Source of the DNA: Acheta domesticus
Lineage: Eukaryota > Arthropoda > Insecta > Orthoptera > Gryllidae
Assembly: GCA_031308135.1 (NCBI GenBank)
Contig: JAHLJT010008446.1
Coordinates: 164,004,384 to 164,068,383 of the forward strand
DNA length: 64,000 nt
Direction of reading: 5' to 3'
Below, in pieces: positions 34,150 to 43,899 of this stretch; the first letter of the stretch is position 1, and each line of letters starts with the position of its first letter. A program made the translations under genes and the position numbers. The notes beneath the pieces were generated by a model. The model had not been told where the DNA came from and did not search any database. It saw only the letters and a program-made list of their open reading frames with translations.

Positions 34150-34590
34150 AGCAGTTGTTCCGCAAGTGGGTCTCGTAGCGCGGTTGGTTAATGCACCTTC
34201 GGGTTGAGATCTTCAATAAGGAAGGTACCGAGTTCGATGCCCCGAGGGGGATTTTAATTTGATGAATGTGATGTTGCAGGAAAAAAACATTGAAGAGTGT
34301 AGATACTTTATTGAAAATCATTTGAAGTACTTCTACTCACGAATAGATTCAATATAGATAAATAGACAGGACTTGTCTGTGTTTTCCCTAACTGCGTCTT
34401 TTAAACAATTTTTCAACTCTGTTATTCGATTTCTGAAGCGGATGACATGTCAAATCAACCGTTGTCTAGTATATATCTGTATGAACCAATTTAAGTAAAA
34501 TTATGAGCATTTTAACGCTAAATTGTAATACAATATAACCAGAAGGCATGCGATAAACTTACAATCCCTAACGGTTTAGAAATTATTATT
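34150..34590 (+). mobile_element. tRNA-headed SINE, copy 2
   Basis: Second copy of the SINE at 32771, with the same A-box-like and B-box-like head and body. It runs directly into a remnant of the dispersed-family stem-loop (34591-34618: ATTTCTAGGCTTACGAATACTTCGTAA). Confidence 0.7.
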
Positions 34591-34615
34591 AATTTCTAGG
34601 CTTACGAATACTTCG

Positions 34616-34735
34616 TAATGCGATTTATCGCTGCCTTTCTTGGTCATGTTTGATAGACATGTTTTTCGCATGTTGAAAATTACCGGCTTCTAATGATAAA
34701 ATTGATAGAATTACGTTTTGACTAAATATAAGTAA
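34616..34735. repeat. Tandem-duplication segment A, copy 2
   Basis: GCGATTTATCGCTGCCTTTCTTGGTCATGTTTGATAGACATG..., about 90% identical to 34030-34147. Confidence 0.8.
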
Positions 34736-35092
34736 TTGCGATAAATGTCGTGGAAATGTCTGTATATATTTGTTCAAATTTTTAACTTTTAACAATTTTC
34801 TATTTCTCTTCTTATATTTGTAAAGCGTATTACGATCGTATCAATTGTTTCTTTGTCATGCATTTACCATTTTCTAGGTCAGTTCTATTCTTTTATGGCT
34901 CTGTTCGACAGAGGCGGTGTTGGTGTTGCGTAGTGGTATAAGTGCCGGTTCGTTGAATTTGAGTTTCGTTTGTCGGGTCTCGGTACCGAAATGGTTTGCT
35001 GGTATAGTACACTTTTGCTTGTTTATGGAGTAATGGAATAGCAATAAGAACCGTATAGAAGCAGAGCGAGAAAGTGTGTGCGTTGGAAACAC
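34736..35092. other. No gene recognised
   Basis: AT-rich, with nothing supportable. A minus frame at 35095-34874 has no domain. Confidence 0.45.
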
Positions 35093-35280
35093 CACTAGTT
35101 TTTAGTAGCGCTTAAACGCCATTTTCTTAAAAAACAGTTACAAATGTTTCAGAGAAAATTGCCATTCAGGAAGAGGTTTTACTGTTTTTTAATATTCTTA
35201 AAATAATATTTTCGTTCTTCCATTAGGAAACAGAAAAATTAAGAAAATATGAAAAAATACTATGGGCGGCGATAGATGGA
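35093..35280 (+). mobile_element. Dispersed-family body fragment
   Basis: AGTAGCGCTTAAACGCCATTTTCTTAAAAAAC and CCATTAGGAAACAGAAAAATTAAGAAAA match the last monomer and 3' part of the family in plus orientation. It lacks both termini. Confidence 0.6.
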
Positions 35281-35784
35281 AAATGATTTTCTTAATAAAA
35301 TGTATTTATCAAAAGTACATCTTCAAATAAGGTTATGCTTAATATTTTGAAAATGTGAGTAGTTTTTTCTATAATTTCGGGACAAACATAATAACTCGCT
35401 GTGAATTCAGACTTCAGATGCGCTTCAGACAGCGGGATTCGTCGTAAATTAGAATTTGCAATTTTGTATATTATTTCTTTCATACATTTTCATACATTAT
35501 TCGTTTCATACATTCGACCTTTTATTATTCATGTACACATTAATCTTTTAGAAATTATTTATTTTGATCTATTTGAAATAAAAATTACTAGCTCTTTATG
35601 TGGATTTCGACAATGTAGTGAATGAAATAATGGATTACCGTTTCGCGCTCGCGAATTTTTGTGGATTACGTGTCAATGTTCTGACTTAATATAGCTGTAT
35701 CCAAATAAATTATAATTGTCAAATTTATGTAGATATTTGCATGAACATATTTAGTTTTTGCACCAAGTGCTGTACCATTTGTAA

Positions 35785-36095
35785 TGAGTAATGTATATGG
35801 TATTCTCTAATTATGAGCCTATGAAATTCATTTCTATATTGTCCTGGGTATCAGACTTCTCTTTCCAAAACAAGTTTACGAAACTTTTGTATTATATTTT
35901 TATGCAGTTGTGGAATTCACATAGTTTTCACAACACTGCGATGGAAACAGTGAGTTGTTTACTTCTTGGACGTTTCAAATAATAGCTAAGATGTTAGTAG
36001 CGCAGAAAGTGGAATACTTCAATCCTACGTAGCTGTTTCCAATAACACGGGGAAGTATGTGCTGCTGTAGCTCCACTACTTTTCTTTCCGTTTAA
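35785..36095 (+). repeat. Dispersed repeat Y, copy 1 (second rolling-circle-like family)
   Basis: Matches 46436-46722 in the same orientation (ATGCAGTTGTGGAATTCACATAGTTTT, CACTGCGATGGAAACAGTGAGTT, GCTAAGATGTTAGTAGCGCA). It ends ACACGGGGAAGTATGTGCTGCTGTAGCTCCACTA, close to the main family's 3' terminus, and is followed by CTTTTCTTTCCG, resembling that family's 5' start. Confidence 0.65.
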
Positions 36096-36130
36096 GCATA
36101 ATGCCATTTACTATATACAATAATTTTATG

Positions 36131-37535
36131 CAGTGGTGTAGCCTGAGTTTTGGCTTAGGGTATGTAACTCGAGAAACGAGAAAATAATTTAAAACTTTAA
36201 TTATAATTTAAATATTTATCGTTCACCAATTCCATTTCTGTCACTTTGATCAATTAGAGCACACAAATAATTTGTATATTTAAAATAAAAACTGATCCAG
36301 TAAAAGTAATAATGGTTCACGTACTTCATGTAGTAAAAGTTGACTTATGTTCACGACCTAGCAAAATATAAATGTGTGTCCTCATACTTTAATAATAAGA
36401 GCACTATCAAACCCAATGATTTTCAAAATTGTCCAATTTATATCATTTCGAACCCAATAGAATTGGCATAATTTATAAAATGGAAAACAATGATCTATAA
36501 TACAAATTTAATAGGAAAGAGAAAATCAATCAATATACAGACACGTAATGAAAAGCAGTTGACAGTTGTCCTTTTTGCTGCTTACATTAAGAGTTTCATC
36601 TAGTATGGCGGAGACAAACGATGCTTTAGAAATTTTATTTTTAATTTCATGGGACATTGCCGTGCTTACACTTGAAATTCAGTGAATCTAAATTTCTGGT
36701 GAAGTTGCACGAAACACCGGAATTTTCTTATCATCCTTGTCAGTTTATCATATTTCATTATTTCACTTATATATTACATGAAATTTTCTCTATTTGATGA
36801 TCCCCTATTTTCATTATGGCTAGAAAATACAAGCCCTTGTCTTCCAAAAAAGCATACAACTCGAATGAAGTGTGACAATTTCCTTATTTTCCCTTATACC
36901 ACCGTTGCATTCATCAACATAGCCTGTGTTGGCTGTTTAAATAAAATTCTATCCTCTCATATTTTTTACAAATATTTTTAACTGTTTCTCACGTGTTATA
37001 ATTTGTGCACAAAAATACGACTCCATAATTATGTAGGCACTTTGGATCGCGTGGTGCTCGCCATTCCAGGACACATGTGGATTGCACAGTCGCATACCCT
37101 TGTGCATTCAACCAGCACAATCCCTAACCTAAATTGGCTACAAATATATAGTTGCTAAATGCATTAAAATAAGGTAATAAAACTTAAATAAGGGGACAAT
37201 GTTCATTAATTAAACTTGTTCTCTTACAGACACCGAAGTGAACAATGAAGTTTCGTAAAGTTTCGCTTTTTCATGGGCACCACTGTAGGCACCCTGGATG
37301 TAACGGGTCACGGTGCATCTGATTCACAGCGCAGGCTAGGCGGCATTTCATAATGATTCGTTCATCCTTGTAAAGAATCGAGTTCTCAATGACGCAATGT
37401 TTGAAATATAATGAAATATTTTGTAGTAGAAAAAGAAAATAACAAATTGACAATTTACAATTACTTGAAAATAAAATAGCTGATATTGTCAGGGTATGTA
37501 ACACATCACCCACATCCATGGACGCTACGCCCCTG
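36131..37535. mobile_element. hAT-type DNA transposon, non-autonomous or decayed
   Basis: The 8-bp duplication ATTTTATG flanks both ends (36123-36130 and 37536-37543). Ends are CAGTGGTGTAGCCTGAG and the inverse CAGGGGCGTAGCGTCC, sharing CAG.GG.GTAGC. An 8-bp target duplication with CAG.G ends is diagnostic of hAT. The 1405-bp interior has only short ORFs and no hAT transposase or BED finger that I can recognise. Confidence 0.85.
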
Positions 37536-37543
37536 ATTTTATG

Positions 37544-38387
37544 TCATAATAAAAAGAAATGACCCATTTTTATATGTCTCTTTTTGCATTTGTCTTTTCT
37601 ACTTAGCAGTTTGCGATTTAATTTTATTTTGCTTATGTTAGGTATTAGGTCATACTCTCTTCGTAGAGTATGACCCAAACTTATTTATGTGTTTAATATA
37701 CAACTGACGATGACGCCATACAGGAGAGCTGTCAAACGGAGCACGTGCGTGCTCGGAGCGCGCTTGCGCACTGCTAGGGCACGCAGTGCCCGCGGCGAAG
37801 GGAAGTCCGCGCTCCGATTTCTCAGGGATGCACAGTAGGTGGTCATGGCGGGGCCCAAGAAGACGTATAAAAAGTTTCAGTCCGGGTGGGTTTCTTGTAT
37901 GGTGCAAAATGTGCTTCAAATTGTCCTCTCCAGATGATTTTTAAATCGTTTATATTGCTTTAAAAAAGGTTGAGGAGAGTTGTCATAAATGCAATTTTGT
38001 ATTAGGTAAAAGTATTTTAAAATTAGTGTATTTTAATATTACATAATGTATCCGATTTTACATATTTATTACATATTGTTACTGTTTTCATTACATATTC
38101 ATGTACGTTTTTTGACGTTTCATTCTACATATTTTTCCAGTCTCTATTCATCATTATTCTATAATTTTTATAAGTGCTTTTATTACGTGCATTTTCACAA
38201 GAAAGATATGCACATTCTTTAAATGTTTATTTTCAATAAACATTCAGTCCTTTTCTGAAATCATGTGATATATAATATTTATCTTGATTTTTGTATATAG
38301 TTTGGTTTATATTTATTTTCTTACAAATATTCATTTGAGTTATTTGTAATTAGAGTTAATAGTTCTCATATATTGCATTCTCTCACA
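37544..38387. other. No gene; hairpin 37648-37675 and CpG patch 37730-37860
   Basis: GGTCATACTCT cttcgt AGAGTATGACC is a perfect 11-bp stem. It is followed by a CpG-rich patch with TATAAAA at 37866. This combination could be a repeat terminus or a promoter; I cannot decide. Confidence 0.4.
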
Positions 38388-41300
38388 CACACAACACTCA
38401 CCGGGCTGGATACTCAGATCGACATGAAATTTTACCAGCTCGTTCAGCACCTTTCAAAATCATACGTGGAAATTTGTAAGTGCTATGAAGCATTGCAAGT
38501 AGTTTTTGCGACAATTAGTATTCATTCCTTTTATGACCATAGCGCGTGTGGAAGGTGGGAAATCGCTGCCCGCCGCTGGCCCTGCGACCGTTACACCCCG
38601 CGACGCCGCTGTCACTTTATCTGTCGTCAGCGTCTTGCCCCGGAGGGCATGTTCAGTGACAGGACATTGCAGTTGTTGTTCACATTGCAGGTTCAGAAGG
38701 ACGACGAGGACGACAACACGTGCATGAGTAATTAAAATGCAACCATTGAATGCACACTGACATTATTATTTATATACACAATTATAAATGCACGAAAATC
38801 GTAAACAGTAAATAAAAAAACAGATGCAATAAGAAAAAATAAATAATAACTACATAAAAATAATACATTTCACTTTATGGATCACACACAAAATTTTCAC
38901 AATAATGATATATAACAAAACTAGTGGTGCTACAGAATGGCACAGACTTTTCCGTATTAGTTTTCTATTTCCTTGGGTCTTCGCTAGCTACTCGGAATTG
39001 CCACATACTCTTTCTTGCCAGCTGCCAACTATCACCGCCAAAAGTACATTTTCTTTGGTCCTTTTCTTAATTGTTCGGTTTCCTATTGGCAGAACGGAAA
39101 TATTAATTTTAGAATATTAAAGAACACAAAAACCTAGTCCTAAATGACAATTTTCTTTTAAAAATTATGTACCGTTTTAAAGAAAACTGCGATTTAGCGC
39201 TAGTAAAATTGCGAAATTTGAAGTTCATTTTCACAGAAAAGTTTTGAGTTTTCAAAATTCTTAATTTGAAGTTATTTGAAGCACATACACTCACAAATAT
39301 AATAATCTATACAAATTGCTGGTAATGTGCATATTAAAGATGTGAGAGATCTTTCAAAAAATTTACATTCATATAATTTTTGAAAAAACAAATAATAACT
39401 CAAAATAAACTTTACGTCATATTAAAGAGTGTAATTAGCAATATCCATTACGAAAGTTTGAAGAAAAAAATTGCAGCCATTTATGAGAAAATGGCGTTTG
39501 AGCATTTCTGAAAATGCTGAATTTGGAGCTACTTTCACAGAAAACGGTAGTTTTCGAAAAACTTTACTTGACATTATTTAAAGCACATGTACTCGTAAAT
39601 ATAATAATGTGAAAAAAATCGCAGCTAATGTAAATATTGACGACGTGAGAGACAAATAAAATTGCATTTTTGCAATTTTTGACAAAAACAAAAGAATAGA
39701 GCAATATGGCGTTCTTGTCATCTCCTAAAATATATTAGGCACTTTACCAACCGAATGTCTAAAGAAAAAATTTGGAGCCGTTTTCGAGAAAAGTTTTTGT
39801 AATTTTTTTAAAATTGCACATATTGCATGCAATATTTCGCAAAAACTACTAAATTTTCAAAAAAATGTACATGACCTTAATGAAAGAACTCATTTTGGAC
39901 AACAAATTTATTTAAAAGAAAAATCTCTATCTTCAATTTTGTAGTTCCAGAAAGACAGTGAAAATATTTTAAACTTTTACAATTTTCGAAAATTCAGAGT
40001 TATCCGTGAAAATCGGACCTATGCCACCTTAATATGTGTATTTTACTATATTCTTTCAAGAAATTCAAAGAAAAAATTTGGAGCCGTTTTTGAGAAAATT
40101 TTGAAAATGTCCGGGAGGATTCATGTAAAGTACCCCCAAATTTTACAGAATCTTTTCAAAATCTCAAAGCTTCGACTAGATCCAGATCGACTGGGGAATA
40201 TCCATTTTGGAAGAAATCTTACTGATGGTTTAGGCGTTAGCAGTGTTCACAGATGGACGGACGGACAGACGGACGTTTTCCTTTCAATTGTTTTTTCGGT
40301 ATCAAGGACCCACAAAACAGGGTTTTCTGGCTACACCACGTGTTGTTTCTTAATTTAGCTACTGGTTTTATCCACTTTTTCGTTATCACGGCCCGGCAAT
40401 GAATTTTTTCCGCCAAAAATTGGCTATTTTTTCGCGCAGCATTACATAACTTTCCCTGTACTACGTACATCACTCCGTGTATACGTACGTATACGGGAAA
40501 GTAAAATGAGTGAAACAGACCATGAAGACACCAAGCGCTCTGTATGCATTTTTTTTCACAGTTTTCTTCAAAATTGCACTGATTCGGAAGGTCTTGAAAA
40601 CATACTGCTGTAGGATTTTCAAACTCTTCGTTGTTGTAAGCAAGTCCTGCTAATTTCCAGCCATAACATGGGACAAATTGAATCTAGGTGAACAAAACCG
40701 ATTGTACGTCAGCGATTGCATCTTCAAAATATTATCTCTCTGACGAATGTTAACCTCTGAATGATTCCTTTTCACATCAGAGAGTTTTCGGGCCACATTC
40801 TTGACCATTCGCAAGAAATGCTGGTCTAGTGGCTAGCAAAGTGTTGTCATCTTTTCCGGATCAGGTGAATTTCTAATTCGTTCTGCTCGCGATTATTTTC
40901 AGCTAAAATTTTTTGAACAAATGTTTTGTCTTTGTGAGATACATGAGAGTTTAGTATTGGCAGGACTTACTCACAACAACGCAGAATTTAAAAATTCTAC
41001 AGAAGTATGTTTTCAATACCTCCCGAATCAGTGCTGTTTTGAAGAAAACTGTGAAATAGTCTTGCATACAGTGCGCTTGGTGTCTTCAGAGTCTATGTTT
41101 GATTCATTTTTTGTGATGTATGATTATTGTGAACATTTTGTGTGTGATCCATAAAGTGAAATGCATTATTTTGTGTAGTTATTATTTATTTTTGTTATTG
41201 CATCTGTTTATTTTTTATTTATTTACTGTTTACGATTTTTGTGCATTTATAATTGTGTATATAAATAATTCATGCATATAAATAATAATGTCAGTATGCA

Positions 41301-41909
41301 TTCAATGGTTACATTTTAATTACTCATGTATGTGTTCTCATCCTCGTCGTCCTTCTGAACCTGCAATGTGAACAACCGTCGTGGTCACTCAACATGCCCT
41401 CCGAGGGAAGACCCTGCCGACAGATAGCGGCGGTGCGGGTGTAACGGCCGCAGGGCCAGTGGCGGGCAGCGATTTCCTCATTTCGACAGGCGGTAAAGCA
41501 GTGGTGTCAAGGTCTCCTACTGGTGGCAGTGGCACGCCTCGCGGCACCGTGCCATGCCACGAGCTACTCTGCGCCACTAGCGTCGGGAGAGGAAACTACT
41601 AGTAACCGCCGTTTTACAATAGTGATGGCGTTGTCTCTTGCGGCGGGGTTATGAACTGCGTGGAGAGGCGATTTCGTCGTGGCACTCGTGCTACAGACTC
41701 CCGCTCGTGCCATCGACCTGGATCTCACTGCGGTAAAGTCATGAAAAATATCAATACTAATTGTCGCAAAAACACTACTTTCATGCTTCATAGCTTGCTT
41801 CAATGCTTCATAGCACTTACAAATTTGTACATATGGGTTTTGAAAGGTGCTGAACAAACTGGTAATATTTCATGTCGATCTGAGTATCCAGTACGGTGAG
41901 TGTTGCGTG
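38388..41909. mobile_element. 3.5-kb long inverted repeat (foldback element)
   Basis: Outer end CGCAACACTCACCG..TGGATACTCAGATCGACATGAAAT is present at 38388 (plus) and inverted at 41909. The left arm is 38388-38920 plus 40503-40680, interrupted by a complete dispersed-family element. The right arm is 40925-41909 and carries about 260 bp (41475-41740) where the left arm has only about 25 bp. The centre spacer is about 245 bp. Arms include a CpG-rich stretch followed by GAACCTGCAATGTGAACAAC and a run of AT-rich sequence. No recognisable protein. Could be a foldback transposon or a segmental inverted duplication. Confidence 0.85.
38921..40502 (-). mobile_element. Main dispersed family (HINE-like), complete type copy
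   Basis: 1582 bp. Element 5' end (right): stem-loop 40449-40502 ending TACGGGAAAGT. Element 3' end (left): CTAGTG, hairpin GTGCTA cagaa TGGCAC (38927-38943), then ACTTTTCCGTA (38946-38956), the inverted partner of the 5' terminal motif but set in by about 25 bp. The body has GCCGTTTTTGAGAAAA-like marks at 39171, 39476, 39778 and 40083, spaced 305, 302 and 305 bp, each followed by related sequence: four diverged monomers. No ORF of note. An empty site in the opposite arm of the palindrome confirms both ends. Known parallel: Helentron/HINE elements have asymmetric terminal inverted repeats and a 3' hairpin and insert between T residues without duplication. Confidence 0.8.
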
Positions 41910-43034
41910 TAAGTAGAAACGTACGTTAATGTTTCCTTGGTGATACTTGTTTGATCAATGCTTGTATAATGCTTGTAAGTTTCTGTTTACATGTCAATTT
42001 CCATTAAAAGTTAATACAAATTAATAAAAGTCTTTTTATGATATACCAACCAGTGTATTTGACTCAACTCGCCTCATTCTCACGAAGTTTCCCACCCCTG
42101 CTTCCCGCCTGTGACACGAGTGACTTCGCTAAGCTGATATCGCCGCGTGCCTCAAACCTTTGCGAAAGCCATTCGCGTACTCGATCGTCTGACGGCCCTG
42201 CCATACAGGGCCGAAACGTAACATTGAATGATTTTATTTTAAGAATAAATCTTATATTTGTTTAATTTATTCGTACGACTTTGTTTTGCTTCACCGTTTC
42301 GTTGGATATATTAATGACTTTTACACTGTTCTTTGAGCTTAAAGTCAACTCGAGATGTACCGAATGTTATGAGCGATATTTCAGCTCGAATACGAGACTG
42401 TGATTGCAGATGGCGATTTACTGCTTTCGAAAGATTGTTCATGTCATCAAATATCATAGATAGACACCACTTTCATTCGAAAACAGGGACAACGAAACTG
42501 CTCGGACGTTCTTCTGCATCCGCACCATTTTAGTTTGTTATTTTCTTCCTAATTAAAATGGTGAACATATCTTTTGGTAATCGTTTTTGAATTAGGCAAG
42601 TCAGGACTTGGTTTACCATTTGCTATTACCTGTTTCTTCTGTTTAAAAAATCTCTTGATCCGAATGTCTGCTTGCGTAGACTGTCGAGAATGCATCCACA
42701 GGTTTTAGTCCCCTGGTTTCCAGTTTCCTCGCTAGATTCCGTCACTCTTGCGCGGAACGAATTTGTCACCGCATTCCCTTCCCGTAAGCTAGAATTGCAA
42801 AACGAATCGCTGTGAATTAGATTTTTAGTATACTTTCTCTAACTTGCTATACAACTTTTTTATATATACATATGTTGTATTATGATGTAATTAGCCAGGC
42901 GACCGTAAAGAAACAAATTGTACGCTTACGGGTGTTGCGTAGATCATTTTCTGTTTAAATTATATTTAAACGAAGATAAAATCTGGAAATGAAAATTTTG
43001 CAATTTGGGTATAAAACATGACGATGCCATGCTC
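41910..43034. other. No gene recognised
   Basis: AT-rich with a modest GC rise at 42060-42190. No supported coding or repeat structure. Confidence 0.45.
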
Positions 43035-43705
43035 TATTCTCTTATTTATGCAGACGACCAAATCAACTTCCCGGACGAGGAAGATGATGTTTTGTATATG
43101 TTGCGAAAACTTCATAAAGAGTACTTAAATTGGGGACTGGAAATAAATTTTAATAAAACAGAATATCTGGTTGTATGAGGAGAAGCCGAAACTCTGTGTA
43201 TACTCAACGGGCCAGCATTTAAATTCTGCCAGAATGTTACCTATCTAGGTACTACAGTAAATAAGGGGTACTACACATATTCAGAGTAGAATATCTGAAG
43301 GTAAAGTAGCTATAAGGCAATTGGATGCCTTAATGTTGAATCAAACTCTGAGGAAGAATGTTAAAAGATGACTATATAAGACTATCTTAGAAAGTATTGC
43401 CACATATGGGTCTGAAGTTTGGTTAGTATCGAAAGGCAATGAGAGTAAAATTACAGCAATAGAAATGGCCTATCGGCGAAGAAGCTGTGGATTGATACCA
43501 TTGAAATTAAAAGCCTAAAATGGTATGGTCACTCGAACAGAATGGGTGAAGAACGATAGCCTCTAAAGCTCTCGAATTGGAATCCATCATCACAAAGAAG
43601 ACAAAGGAACATGAAAGGAAGGAGTGGAGAAGGCGATGGTGGCTAGAAGAGTTTTAACTGCAGAAACTGGAATGCGAAAACACCTAATGGTGTAAAATGC
43701 TGTAT
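43035..43705 (+). pseudogene. RTE-like LINE ORF2, C-terminal part, decayed
   Basis: Begins at the RT active site: LIYADDQINFPDEEDDVLYM, then RKLHKEYLNWGLEINFNKTE and CQNVTYLGTTVNKG. Further along: RISEGKVAIRQLDALML, LESIATYGSEVWLVSKGN, SLKWYGHSNRMGEE. The spacing and the KTEYL, YLG.T and WYGH motifs are typical of the RTE/BovB type RT end. Stops follow EYLVV and KNVKR, and there are frameshifts after GYYT and near RSCG. It ends at a (ACT)n tail as RTE elements end in short repeats. Confidence 0.75.
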
Positions 43706-43746
<41 letters not shown>

Positions 43747-43775
43747 TACTACAACTATTACTACTACTTTATTAT
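43706..43775. repeat. (ACT)n microsatellite, RTE tail
   Basis: About 13 perfect ACT units from 43707, then degenerate ACT/ATT units. It lies directly downstream of the RTE-like 3' end. Confidence 0.85.
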
Positions 43776-43899
43776 TTTTTTTAGTTTTTACGAGGGAAAC
43801 TGAGAATCCATCATGGACACTTGGGAGGCACCGCTCTCCCGAAGTAGTGTGAGACTCCTACTCACTAAACTCACTAACCCTTTCTCATCGACGTGATTA

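Noticed and set aside
38921..40502. Conventional TIR transposon (MITE)
   Set aside because: The inverted terminal motifs are offset by about 25 bp and no target duplication beyond an A-run ambiguity is seen at the empty site.
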